From: Aspidiotus rigidus
Lineage: Eukaryota; Arthropoda; Insecta; Hemiptera; Diaspididae
Length of the DNA: 64,000 nucleotides
Direction: 5' to 3'
NCBI GenBank assembly: GCA_035079385.1
Contig: JAVHKY010000025.1
Coordinates: forward strand, 17,086,501-17,150,500
Position numbers and translations under genes: made by a program. Positions 1 to 10,559 of this stretch are shown in pieces (position 1 is the first letter of the stretch; each line of letters opens with the position of its first letter). The notes under the pieces are model-generated. The model did not search any database. It was given only the letters and a program-made list of their open reading frames with translations, and was not told the origin of the DNA.

Positions 1-640
1 CCTTACTGCTTTGGAATTGGGCGAGAACAATTGCAAAAAAAGACGTGTCCCTGAAAAGAAAATACTTAGTATTTCTTCAGGGTCCTCAGAATACGTTTGC
101 GTTCTACCTTTGTGACGTCAGTAATGACCTCAATCTTATTAAGGAACTTGCAAGAGGTTGGAGTTATCAAACTCTAAGAAAACAAAAGGGATTTGAAAAT
201 GTTTTGAGCTTGAACTACCTATAAATTAAGGTAGGACTAGAGGTATTGAGTCTTTAGGTAAATATAAGCTAGGCTCAGAGGAGTATTTCAGGCTGAAACT
301 CCTATTAATTTCAAAGTATGGTGGTTACATCCTCGAAAATCCGCGATCGATCTTTGTGGCGTCATCAATAGCCTTGACCTCATTTAGAAACATTTTCGAG
401 ATCGATCCTTCAAAGAGGAGCTAGGGTTTTGAAAAAATTTCCGAGCCAGAACGAGAACTCTACTCCGTTTCACCAAGAAACAGTTGGAATAGCTTTTCAT
501 ATGCCGATGGCCTGACCCTCTATATGCAAACAAATAATCAATTTCGCGCACACAGAATCCTACAAAATTTCATCTTGTCCATCCTTGACTGGCTTGCTGT
601 GAAACCGCAGACTTTGAATATCCTCTTCTAAGTCCTGTAT
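1..640. other. No gene seen
   Basis: No splice-bounded exon or long ORF is visible on either strand. The stretch carries fragments such as TGACGTCA-like sites and decayed transposon text, and nothing I can name. Confidence 0.5.
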
Positions 641-654
641 TGTGATTTTCGACA

Positions 655-1220
655 AATAAAAACTCACGGCTTCTTTAACGGAGTTGAACGAGGCGTGGCA
701 GGAACCTGTTTTATGGAGGATCTTTGATGTCATAAAATTGTGACGTCACATATCCAGATTTTAGAGCTATATGCGATAGGGAGGGGGGGAGGACTTGTAA
801 CAATTTCGACTTCTAAGCTCTACGTAATGGGAGGGGAGAAGGGTGGCAGGTGGGATCTGAAAAATGTAGATTGTGACGTCACGAGGGTGATCTATGACGT
901 CATCAGGTTGTAACGTCACAAGGCTGACCTATGATACCATCGAATTATGACGTCACAGGCCCAGACTCTAGAACTATATATAATAGAAAAGAAACTTGAA
1001 AACAACTGATATATGACGTCATCAGGCTGTGACGTCACAGGCCCTGCTCCCGAGACTTCCAAGCTATGTATGATAGGGGGAGGGGGTAGGAAATGGACTT
1101 GAAAAAATTTCGACCTTCGAGCTGATAGGAGGTCGAACTCTAAACGAACTCGAGGTTGCCGGCCGGACCGCGGATGGCGAAAAATTTTTTCGACCCCCCC
1201 CCCCCCCCTCATAAAACAGG
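655..1220 (+). mobile_element. Non-autonomous element of the AACAGGGAACCTGTT family
   Basis: The left end has a hairpin-forming sequence (ttctttaacggagttgaacg) followed by GGAACCTGTTTTATGG. The right end carries the same motif inverted (ATAAAACAGGTTCCCTG at about 1211). The interior holds repeated text of the type 'gctatatatgataggagggggacttg', a run of about 16 C at 1195-1209, and many TGACGTCA motifs. A shorter relative lies at 43010-43275. There is no coding capacity. I infer a MITE, but the exact ends and superfamily are not resolved. Confidence 0.5.
723..1045. repeat. Cluster of TGACGTCA (CRE-like) motifs
   Basis: At least five full TGACGTCA palindromes occur, near 742, 869, 892, 945 and 1013-1030, with variants such as TAACGTCA near 911. 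They sit in short repeated contexts (gtgacgtcac / atgacgtcatc). TGACGTCA is the consensus site for CREB/ATF bZIP factors, but here it lies inside repeat DNA, so function is unproven. Confidence 0.6.
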
Positions 1221-1339
1221 TTCCCTGAAAAGACGAGCTAAGACTCCGTTTTGGTAACACTGTGAATGCCATTGCGTTGTCTAGCCTATCTTTGTACCTA
1301 TTTGATAAAGCTAATAAAGCCGTATTGTATTTGAAGCGT

Positions 1340-1847
1340 TAACACCCCGTTCCCTCCTCTCCATCCTATCGCAGTTATTGACACAGTGAACGTCCTCGGC
1401 CTCCGCTTTCTCTTCAAAAACTCATGGCTATCGCATATTAAAGAAATTAAAGCCAAAAGTCTCAGAGCTTTAAGCATCTTAAAAAACCTACCCCGTCCCT
1501 CCACACGTTGCAACTATAAAATTGTACTTCCCTTCTATACCATACTGTGGTCCGATCTATCCTACATTATGGATCACCTGTACATGGACTCCTAGACACA
1601 GTTGAGAGAGCGCTCTTCATACAAGCCCTGCTCCAAGTCTACCCGCAGAATCAGGATATCTGCCTCTACATTTTCGTCGACTTTACTCATCGCCAGTCTC
1701 CTCACCCCTGTTTTACAACGTCTTCAAACCCGAGTTCATAACATTATTTTCAATTCCACACCAAATCGTCCCACTTACCGCAATATTTTCAACAATATGC
1801 TATACTTTCTCACCCATTCCCTTCACAAAACAATTCACTTCCATTGC

Positions 1848-1878
<31 letters not shown>

Positions 1879-2333
1879 TGACGCCTTCTCTATGAGAGGT
1901 TGGCTATTTGAATCCTTGAGGCTGCTTTTCGGAACACTTCCAGAGATGACCATCCCAGTCATCGGCGCATGTCCTTAAGCCAGGAGTTCTGGCGTCTTCC
2001 AATTGATCTCCTTCCTGCAATTCGGCCTTCCATGATTACCCGCAACAGATCGTATTTTTCGCCACATACGCATTATGTGTCCCAACTATTGGATCTTTCT
2101 TCTCCTGACTGTGTTCAACAGCTACGCGCTTTTCTGCATTCTGTTCAGTACTTCAACGTTAGTAACTTTAGTCCCCGTATTTTCCACATTACCGCCTTGA
2201 GTCCTACCTGCATCTAAAAATAATATGCAAAACATGTCCACCACCCAAAAAATCTATTAACCCCGGTGCCAATCCGTAATTGGCCAATGGCTGTGTGGGA
2301 GGCACGTTAATATTTTAAAATAAAAATAAAAAA
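1340..2333 (+). mobile_element. Decayed Jockey/CR1-like LINE, RT C-terminal part
   Basis: The frame at 1386-1595 reads VLGLRFLFKNSWLSHIKEIK and then a SLRALSILKNL segment. This matches the conserved post-catalytic 'K-FLG-x-F-D--L-W--HI--LK' region of Jockey-clade reverse transcriptases. The following frames are broken by stops and frameshifts. An A-rich stretch at 2318-2336 resembles a retrotransposed 3' tail, so the RNase H piece downstream may be a separate copy. Dead element. Confidence 0.6.
1849..1877 (+). repeat. (TTC)n microsatellite
   Basis: About ten uninterrupted TTC/CTT units lie inside the LINE relic. They encode a Leu-rich run in one frame, which is not a protein feature. Confidence 0.95.
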
Positions 2334-2379
2334 AAAGTAAACGCTCTCTCTTCCTAGAAATACTCGACTCCACACTACC

Positions 2380-3170
2380 CTTTGTTTCACAGATGGATCG
2401 AAAATCGAAAACCAAGCAGGTTTTGCATTTTCAAATGGCAACAAAATCTTTTCTCATCGACACAGCAACTGCGTATCATTTTTAACGAGCTAAGTCCAAG
2501 CCGCCTTTCAATGTTTAGAAACAATACTAATCCTGCCTTTTTTTTATCAAACCACATTCTTTTGATCACCACTGACTCCTTCCCACTTGTCTCACGCATA
2601 ACTTTCATCTGGGGCCCCAGCCATACGTGGATCCAAGATAATGAAAAAGTTAGGCACCAAAACTGTCACAAAACTTCCATGAATCAATTCTCATCTTCTT
2701 CCTACTAGAAATGATCTCACCCATACCATCGTTCTCAAAATTAAGGATGAATGTATCACACTCTGATGGCAAAATCTAATCTCATCAAACGAATTAGCCC
2801 AATTATAACCATAACCATCCGAGTGGCTCCATCACATCAAGCATCCCAACGTCACGAAATCTACCTCACATGTCTCCGAATCGATCACACTCGCTCCCCT
2901 TTTTTCCAAGCTCTTTTCGCTCTCATGCACAAACATAGTAGCCTTGGCTCCCCCTCACAGTCGCCCTATTTTCGCATGCCCATCTTTAGCTCCTCTCCGC
3001 CACATTGAAACAACTCTCGCCGATAATTTCCCATCCATTGAAAACATCATCTCTCATCTACAAGCAGAAAATTACATCCAATGCATCCAAAATCGATTCA
3101 CCATCAAGCTCATAACCCGCGTGCAGTCAAAAGCTTGTAAAGTGCTCCCTGCTTCTAATTTTCATTAGTC
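2380..3170 (+). mobile_element. Decayed LINE RNase H fragment
   Basis: From about 2391 one frame reads FTDGSKIENQAGFAF, the DGS-type start of an RNase H domain. At about 2605-2650 another frame reads ITFIWGPSHTWIQDNEKV, corresponding to the conserved 'WVPSH-G-I-GNE-AD' block. Several frameshifts and stops separate them. Plus-strand, non-functional. It is probably the C-terminal region of a Jockey-like ORF2. Confidence 0.6.
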
Positions 3171-3174
3171 CCTT

Positions 3175-5560
3175 AATTAGGTCTAGGTCATTGCTGACGT
3201 CAGGCGTCTTCCAAAAGTACGATCAAAAAATACCTCTGTCGGTAACTTCTCTGCGCTCGCCAACTTTACTTTCACCTGTAACATGAAAGAATTTCGAATT
3301 TGAATAAATGCGCTCGAATTTTGACGAAATAAAAATCATGATGAGGATAAATTAGGCACTAGTTTTATTAACGAGGTGACGAGGATTACTGGAACGCAGA
3401 CGTTGAGGCGTACAACCGGCGTATTAATGAGAGGCTAAGTATATCGTGTGCAAAAAACCAACAACCGTGAAGTATAATACTCATTGAATTATTTAATTTT
3501 GATACGAATCTGGGCTAAATGCGTAACTGCCGCGAGATTTGCAGATTCTCTTACCTCCTAGACACCGCGTACGAGTGCAGTAATACTTCTGTCGAGCAGT
3601 TAAATAATAAATTGTTATTCGTAATTATCGCATCATCAAATGACTATCCGACTTAGTGCTGGTCAACCGGTTATCATCCTTTGAGTGTATTACATACACA
3701 TCGTCGTGTGTCGTAATCTGGTTTAATTCGCTCGATAATGTGCGGGACATTCATCGCTCTGTGTACCTCGTTCGATAAGTGCTATAAGTAATAATATAAA
3801 AATATCAAAAAAATGTAAATGCGCTATCTACTTGACAAAACCATTTTATAAACGTTGACGAATTAAATCGAGCAAACAACCACAATTCGCTCTTGAGACG
3901 ATGGAAAAAACGCTCACCCACTTCCTATAGAAATCAAGATCATTCTTCGTACCTCTGATGCAGACCAAGAATTTCTCGTCTTCTATAACTGTCATTGGTA
4001 ATTCAAAATTTTTATCGATGACTAACCGTCGTCTCGAGAGTGTACGTAGGTCACTACGTATTTTTTTAGGGAAAGAAACGAGGGGGAAAAAAAGTTAGGA
4101 ACTCTGCGTAAAATTTTCCGAATGCGCGACCCTTACCCTCCAAGAAGTCGTCCACATTATCCCTTTGTGATGACATACGACTAGTGAAGCCACATCGAAA
4201 TGGATATACAAAGTAAAATTGTCAAAGCCTATACGGGTAGAAACGTTACTTGAAAAACCAAGCACTGCACTGAAGGGTAGTAGTAAAGATTAGCAGACCT
4301 CAGAGCAGGTATTTGAAAAACATTCCGGTTAGAATTTCACTGAGTGGTGTTACGCAGTCTAAATTACTTGGATTAGTAAAAGCTGAAATCCTCCTTCTGG
4401 TCAGCCATTTTTCTTCTCTCATCTCAAATATCAAATTGACACCTTTTAATTAGCCACTTAAAAGTCTTCAGCCTCGATTTAGAACAGAAGACGTCGCGTC
4501 GCGAGGAAACTCGAGTACTGCAAATGACCAAAAAATCGTCTCATATTTTCGACCATCACTATTTTGAGAACTACACTCCTGCATTTTCTCGTCAATTTCA
4601 CTAAACGTTTGGAGTATTATGTTCCAATTTTTTAGTTAATTCAAATTCAAAAATATTCTTATTATTCGTCTCTTACTTACTGGTTTTTAAAAATATTTTA
4701 CTTGTTTTTACGCATTTTTTTCCCTAAGATTTGAACTTATAGGTCAGATTATTGGTGACATAATGAGTCGTGTTCCGCATATACAGTTTATGAAAAAAGT
4801 GCGCGAGTAATTTGTGGCTCTATTCGTGACCTGTATTATCGTAATATCATTGGTCTACTTAGCACAATAATACAAACCGTTTGTGCATTCGTTCGTATAT
4901 GTACGTATGCGTCGCTATTTCAAAATGTTTCACCGTTTTACACACGTTTTCACAAAAAAAAAAAAAAAAAAAAAAAACAGACGAAAAAGTCGAGAGATCA
5001 AACGAGACCAGACGATAAAAAGTTGTTGTCTCGCAAAGATACAAAAATGTCGAATTTTTTCGTTCGCGGGCGAGCGTTGTGCGAATTTCGTTAAGTACAT
5101 CGAGAATCGTGAATATTTAATTGAATTTAAGAATTTTGAACAGAGAAAGATTTTTAGACCGCTGCTTTTAAATTTACGAACGTGGAGATGAATTTGATCG
5201 CATTTTTGTGCTTGACCGAACTTCACCGCTGATTGTGGTTGTTTTAATTAATATGATCGTCGAAATCAGCATCAGCTGAGACACTTTCGTGTACTTAATG
5301 TTCCGTTTTCTTCCTTCCTGAATCCGAATGAATGGAGTGAGAATTTGGAGAAGTTGAAGCAGTTTTGAATTATCAATTACTCGATACAATTAAGTTCAAC
5401 TTCATCAGCGACCACAGCGTTCCGCAATCAACTTTCATTAGTAAATGATAACTTTTCGGAATGAAATGGTCTCTTTTTAAGTTCATAACTCGACTTTTGC
5501 ACAAGTATTATGGCGAGAGCAATTAACGAGATGAATTGCAAATGGATTTTTGATCTGTTG
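3175..5560. other. Unique non-coding stretch without a recognisable gene
   Basis: The sequence is non-repetitive in this window and retains many CG dinucleotides. A 23-nt A run lies at about 4955-4977. The ORFs at 4859-5389 are chance frames across this A run and have no domain. It could hold regulatory DNA or untranslated exons. I see no splice-supported coding exon. Confidence 0.4.
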
Positions 5561-5564
5561 AAAA

Positions 5565-5710
5565 CATTAACTTTGTTAATTCAAGCAAACAGGGAACCTG
5601 TTTTATGGCAGTTCCTCACCACCTTGATGGTTTTGCCTCATGAGGTCAAGTTTTAGGCGCATTTTTTTTCTGTGGTTTCCCAGAAGGCCTAATCTACTTT
5701 GACGTCCAAA
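5565..5710 (+). mobile_element. Terminal copy of the AACAGGGAACCTGTT family
   Basis: It contains 'aacattaactttgttaattc', which folds as a hairpin, then AACAGGGAACCTGTTTTATG and 'ttcctcaccaccttga...gaggtcaagtt'. The same order of blocks recurs at 30005-30200 and 63685-63820. No coding capacity. Confidence 0.55.
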
Positions 5711-5739
5711 GCTTTTTCAAGTCCTCTTTCTATTTGATA

Positions 5740-6375
5740 GAGCTCGGTCACCCCTATCATAATTACAGCTCGAAATTTTTCGAAGTCCTCCATCATAATA
5801 GCTCGGAAGAAGAAATTTTTCAATGCTATCTAAACGTGCAAATTGATTATGTATAAAATAATAAATAAACAAGTCTAATATACTGCATTATTAAGCCTAG
5901 TATAATGAAGGCTTTTCAAGATCTCTCTTGCTCCGCATGTTCGCCCCTCTTCTTGGTCTAGAATACATTATTTCAAGCTAATAACCGAAATAGAACACCT
6001 CCTATCACATATAATTCGAAAGTGCCCCCTCCCATCATAATAGCCCGAAAGTGGAAATTTTAACACGGAACCTGTGTTTTCGGAAAATTTTGGCGTGTGC
6101 CGTGCGCCGTCCGGCGAAAAATTTAGAAAAATTTCGACTCTCGAGTATGATAGAAAGGGGACTTAGAAGAATTTCGACCTCCGAGCTATATATGATAGAA
6201 GTGGGACTTGGAAAAATTTTGACTCCCGAGCTATTATGATATTTCCATGTCCTCCTCCCATCATATATGGATTGAAGGTCGAAATTTTAATAGGGAACCT
6301 GTTCTATGGTGGGCTTTTTGAGAAATTTGCCGTGCGCCATGCGCCGTCCGCCATCCAGCAAAAAATTTAGCGAAA
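5740..6375. repeat. Short-period repeat block (AGCTATATATGATAGGAGGGG type)
   Basis: Units of about 40-50 bp recur in both orientations. Each contains 'cgagctatatatgatag', 'gggacttggaaaaatttcgac' type text, and a GGGAACCTGTTCTATGG motif lies at 6294. The block ends abruptly at about 6370, where mariner transposase sequence begins. Related blocks lie at 770-1130, 9240-10010, 30830-31030 and 43140-43200. Confidence 0.6.
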
Positions 6376-6384
6376 TTACTGACT

Positions 6385-7191
6385 GTGCGGCACCTGGCTT
6401 TCCTAATGCGTGAAAATATGTGTGTAGACATATCGTATGCCACTATTCACCGAATTATTCGCGAGGAACTGGATATGCGTAAGGTTAGCGCTCGTTGGGT
6501 CCCGCGGCAACTGACAGAAGATCACAAGAAAAATCGAATGGCTGCGGCACTCGAGCTTTTAATGCGGTATGAGGAAGAAGGTGAGGATTTCCTCGGTCGA
6601 ATCGTTACAGGTGACGAGTCGTGGGTTCACCATTACACCCCACCCACCAAAAAACAGAGTATGACATGGAAAACTGCCGATGAGCCAGCGCCAAAAAAAT
6701 TCAAGACAGTGGAATCGGCCGGAAAAGTGATGTTTACGGTCTTCTGGGACAAAAGTGGGGTCATCTACCAGGAATATCTGAAGGCAGGTAAGACCATAAC
6801 AGCTGACAGATACGTGGATACTCTCATGAAGCTCCATCAGGCGATTAAACGGAAAAGACCGGGCTTATTGTCAAAAAAAGTCACACTGTTGCACGACAAT
6901 GCTCGTCTTCACGCGGCCGGTATCACAAGTTCACTTTTGAAAGTGTTGAAATGGGACGTTTTTGGACACCCACCTTATTCGCCGGACCTAGCGCCGTCAG
7001 ATTACCACTTATTCACCTTTTTGAAAGTGGCCCTAGGTGGTAAGAAATTTCAGTCGAACGAGGAGACCGAGATATGGGTGCGGGACTATTTTCAAAATTT
7101 GGACCCGTCAACCTACCTTCTTGGAATACAAAAGCTCATCTCCCGCTATGAAAAATGCTTGAATAATTTCGGTGATTATGTTGAAAAGTGA
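6385..7191 (+). pseudogene. Mariner transposase, N-terminally truncated
   Basis: The 268-residue open frame covers the catalytic half of a mariner transposase. It has the WVPxxL motif (WVPRQL at residues 38-43). The catalytic triad is D77 in VTGDESW, D171 in LLHDNARLH and D206 in SPDLAPSDYHLF. The last two are 34 residues apart, the mariner D,D34D signature. Full mariner transposases are about 345 residues, so roughly the first 75-80 residues, including much of the helix-turn-helix DNA-binding region, are lost. There are no internal stops or frameshifts, which suggests a fairly recent insertion. The first in-frame ATG at 6385 is not the native start. Confidence 0.9.
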
Positions 7192-7262
7192 TTACAACCT
7201 GTAGTTTTGAAATATATTTTTTTGATTTTTTTCGCGCGCGTTGTTCTTGTTTTATAGACGAT

Positions 7263-7289
7263 AGAACCTTACTTTTGAAACAACCCTCG
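7263..7289 (-). repeat. Mariner 3' terminal inverted repeat
   Basis: Read on the minus strand it begins CGAGGGTTGTTTCAAAAGTA, a typical mariner TIR, directly next to TA at 7290-7291. Its sequence supplies the spurious last residues (RGLFQK) of the open frame on the minus strand that starts at 7472. Confidence 0.8.
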
Positions 7290-7291
7290 TA

Positions 7292-7472
7292 CCATAAATT
7301 TAGTATATTTTATTCTTTTATCTTCAGATAAATGTTGAACTTCATCAGAGAGTGGATCCATTAAAGTTTCATAATTTGATCTCGTTCTAGCAATAGGTTC
7401 TTTAAAATATGGTATAACATTCTCAAAATCAAATTCATCTTTATCAACTAAAGAATCTTTGTAGACCTCCAT
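7292..7472 (-). pseudogene. Virus-like ORF cut by mariner insertion
   Basis: The minus-strand frame starts with ATG at 7472 and encodes about 60 acidic, AT-codon-biased residues (start MEVYKDSLVDKDEF). It runs directly into the mariner TIR, where it picks up foreign residues and a stop. I do not recognise the family. It is divergent from the plus-strand ORF at 7530, with only 57 bp between start codons. That compact, alternating-strand organisation is typical of large dsDNA viruses and unlike the host genes here. The virus origin is inferred from organisation and composition only. Confidence 0.4.
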
Positions 7473-7529
7473 TTAGATAGAATAAATTTTCTAAATGAAA
7501 ATATTGAAATAATAATAAGAACTATTAAT

Positions 7530-7814
7530 ATGATTCATCTAGTAAACAAGATGTATACTTTGACAAGATATTGTAAACTTTGTTTAAAATCAACTAATCA
7601 ATCAATTGAGATAGAAAAAGTTAGACCTTATTTAAAAAAAGAAATGAGTACATGTCCTCAATGTGAAACCTTTCTTATTAGATTTGTAGATTGTATGGAA
7701 CATGATGAGAAACTCAAATTTATTTGTGACAAATGTAAAGCAAGAACTCAACATTCTAGGACTGGATTTGGAACAATTCTTTGGTGTACAGTATGTGGAC
7801 AAACAAAAAAGTAA
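7530..7814 (+). CDS. Small zinc-ribbon-like protein, possible viral origin
   Basis: The intact 94-codon ORF has no intron signals. It contains four CxxC pairs: YCKLC, TCPQC, ICDKC and WCTVC. These could hold two zinc ions, as in zinc ribbons of transcription factors or viral regulatory proteins. Codons are strongly A/T-ending. An alternative start is the Met 7 codons downstream (7548). It lies between a truncated ORF on the minus strand and another minus-strand ORF 10 bp past its stop. I cannot name a family. A decayed insertion from an insect large DNA virus is my best guess, and a host retrogene is an alternative. Confidence 0.5.
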   Translation: MIHLVNKMYTLTRYCKLCLKSTNQSIEIEKVRPYLKKEMSTCPQCETFLIRFVDCMEHDEKLKFICDKCKARTQHSRTGFGTILWCTVCGQTKK

Positions 7815-7824
7815 TATTTTTACA

Positions 7825-8045
7825 TCATTTATGTAAGTATTCTTTTAATAAATATTTCACTTCCAAGTGATGATATTTACCAAAATCTATATCATAATAA
7901 CCTCTTAGATATGTTTCATCTTTACATATTATTAAATTAATTTTTATGTTATTTTTATCACAATTCATATCTTTGATGAAGAAAGTAAAATCTATTATCT
8001 ATGAGATTAAATTCATTTTTATAACTTTCAATATATATTTTTTTA
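7825..8045 (-). pseudogene. Virus-like ORF, frameshifted remnant
   Basis: Two overlapping minus-strand frames each look coding. An upstream piece covers about 8045-7960. A downstream piece ends at stop 7825-7827 and includes GYYDIDFGKYHHLEVKYLL. The switch of frame at about 7970-7990 is probably an indel. The style (rich in K, I, Y, D) matches the neighbouring ORF at 7530-7814, and it lies tail-to-tail with it. Past 8050 the sequence becomes tandem repeat. Family unknown. Confidence 0.35.
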
Positions 8046-9095
8046 TTTAAAAAAATGTGAATTTTGCTCTGTATGAGTAAGTGCGCTAGAATAATTTCTT
8101 ACATTTTTATGAGTATTGGAATGTAGCTCTCACGAGAGATATTTATTTTCAGTAAAATGATAGAAAATTGATGTAGAAATGATACAAAAACTTTGAAACT
8201 TTCGAACTATCTTGGAAGAAAAAATAGGGTGAATTTAGTTCAAAAATAGCTAAGTATACAGTTGAAAAATTTTAGAAATTTGATGACTTTTGTGAGGTTG
8301 AAAAATGAGAAAATTATACGCTGCGCTAGAGAAACAGTTCCTTTTGCTTCTTTTTGAGATTTTTAAAATTCAATAAAAAATGAGAAAAATTTACCTCAAA
8401 ATGAGAGAAACAGGTCCTTACGCTTCTGTTTAGGATTTTTAAAATTATATGAAAAATGCGAAAAAATAGCCTCAAAATGTTGAAAGTTAGCTCTCTGCGC
8501 TTCTTCTTAGGATTTTTATAACTGAATGAAAAATGGCAGAAATTAGTCTCTGCGCTTGATTGTGCTAGAAAAAATATCTTATATATGTTAAAAATTGATA
8601 CAAAAATGATACAAAAGTTCTGAAATTTCCGAACTAACGGAGATAAAAAAAGAGTGAAATTATTCATTATTTACCACAAAAACATCAAAATAGACAGAGT
8701 GAAAAAAGGAAAAGTTTTTTAGGTTTTTTTGGAGAGGTTGAAAAATGGGTAAATTTTGCTCTGCGCTAGAGAAATGAGGAAGTGCGCCAGAAGGAAAAAT
8801 TTTGATTTTCTTACATTTTTATGAGTATTGGAAAGTAGCTCTCACGAGAGATTTATTTTATGGTAAAAATATAGAAAATTGATACAGAATTGATACAAAA
8901 ATTCTGAAATTTTCGAACTAGCTTGGAAGAAAAATAAGGTGAATTGATTTATATTTAGTTTAAAAAAAGATAATTATACAGTTGAAAAATTGGACGATTT
9001 CTAGGATTTTTTGGAGGGGTTGAAAAATGAGTAAATTGTGCTCTGCGCTAGAGAAATGAGGAAGTGCGCCAGAAGGAATATATCTTATCTACTGC
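8046..9095. repeat. Degenerate tandem repeat, about 720-bp long unit
   Basis: The block 'ttcttacatttttatgagta...gtagctctcacgagag...gatacaaaaa...gaactagcttggaag' occurs at about 8095 and again at about 8812. Partial copies of the second half occur near 8575-8650. The shorter phrase 'tttgctctgcgctagaga' occurs several times. No coding potential. Confidence 0.6.
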
Positions 9096-9105
9096 CGCGG
9101 TCTGT

Positions 9106-9156
9106 GACGTCACAGTTTGATGACGTCAAAGGTCAGCCTGGTGACGTCATAGATTA
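9106..9156. repeat. CRE-motif cluster
   Basis: Three TGACGTCA sites occur within 50 bp (gtgacgtcac, gatgacgtca, ggtgacgtca), immediately before a GGGAACCTGTTCTATGG element end. Confidence 0.7.
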
Positions 9157-9164
9157 GGTTTTTT

Positions 9165-10030
9165 CAACAGGGAACCTGTTCTATGGGGGGCTTTTTGAAA
9201 ATTTTGCCATGCGCCGTCCGCCGTCCAACAAAAAACTCAGAAAAATTTCACCTCTCGAACCCCTTCCTATGTCCAAGTCCCCTTCCCATCGTTTATATAG
9301 CTCGAGAGTCAAATTCTTTCAAGTCCCCCTCCTACCATATATAGCTCAGAGGTCGGAATTTTAACAGGGAACCTGTTTTATCGGGGCTTTTTGAGAAATT
9401 TGCCGTGCGCCGTTCAACAAAAAACTTAGAAAAATTTCGACTCTCGAGCCATATAATAATATCATAGGAAGGGGACTTGGAAAAAATTTCGATTCTCGAG
9501 CTATATATGATAGGAATTTTTTCAAGTAGCTTATGCTTCCGTGAATTCTCAATAACAAATCCTATATGACTTATAAAACAGGTTCCCTGCGTTCCTCGTT
9601 CAACTTCGTTGAGGAAGCCGTCGTTTTTTCTAAGTCCCTCTCCTATCATACATAGCTCGAGATTCGAGAAAAATTTAGACACTCAAACTACATTATACTA
9701 GGCTTATAGTAGGTCTAGGCCTTCTTTATACAAGCTTTATCTAGGAATAGGCTTCCTTGAATTCTCAATACCAAATCCCATATGACTCATAATAAAACAG
9801 GGTTCCCTGCGTTCCTCATTTAACTTCTTTAAGGAAGCCGTAATTTTTCTCAGGCCCTCACCCATCATATATAGTTCGGAAATGAAAATTTTTCCAAGTC
9901 CACCTTCCATCATAATAGCTCGGAGGAAGACATTTTTCCAAGTCCCACGTTTTGCCTCCCGGAACCCGTCATTTTTCTTCAAATTACCCTCCCATAAAAT
10001 AGGTTCCCTGTTGAAATTCTGTCGATATCC
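9165..10030. mobile_element. Nested AACAGGGAACCTGTT elements
   Basis: The motif appears forward at about 9170 and 9367, and inverted at about 9576, 9790 and 9990. Between them lie 'gccgtgcgccgtccgccgtc' and 'cgagctatatatgatagg' repeats in both orientations. The inverted copies at 9576 and 9790 are followed by hairpin sequence (cgttcaacttcgttgaggaa). At least three overlapping copies are nested here. The ORFs in this block are chance. Confidence 0.55.
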
Positions 10031-10559
10031 GACACTTTGGAAGGGTTCCCAGGAGTTGAAGGTCTCGACCAACCTTAGAAAGTTAAAGAAAAAAATTTTA
10101 ATCTGCCACCCACCTATAAAAGCAGAAGGATGTAGGGACTTGGCCCCAATTTATTGAAGTTATGATCTTTCTTTTCATTACACCCCAAAGAAATTTCAGT
10201 GCACTTTTTGGGCCCTAAGGTTATTTTTGGCATCCTTGTAACGTTCGAGCTTCATATTTTCGAGGTAGTTTTCCTTGTACTCCAGTAACATCAATCAATT
10301 ATATGAGGCGGCGTAAAGCTTGATATAATCTTTCAATACTGAAGAAATCAGTGATGACCAGACCTCAGACGATATGGTAACTTGTTTTGCCAGTACTGAT
10401 AAGAAGTGCGTCAGAAGTTGGAGACGACGGTCCAAAACTTTCCATTCTCTTGTCCTGCTAGTTGCCAAAACATTATCATCTGAAATAATAAGATTCTGTT
10501 TCGTCTCCTGAGTGGGAAAATACGCAAAGAAAGCTTGATATAACCTGTCAATGGTGAAG

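Larger units (their letters stand above)
6370..7289 (+). mobile_element. 5'-truncated mariner transposon
   Basis: This is a Tc1/mariner-superfamily element. Its 3' terminal inverted repeat runs to 7289 (ccttacttttgaaacaaccc then tcg), followed by the TA target dinucleotide at 7290-7291. The 5' TIR and the start of the transposase are missing and replaced by unrelated repeat DNA at about 6370. The element therefore cannot transpose by itself, but its reading frame is otherwise open. Confidence 0.85.

Noticed and set aside
4883..5226. Lys-rich ORFs near 5 kb
   Set aside because: They cross a 23-nt A run and have no splice sites or domains.
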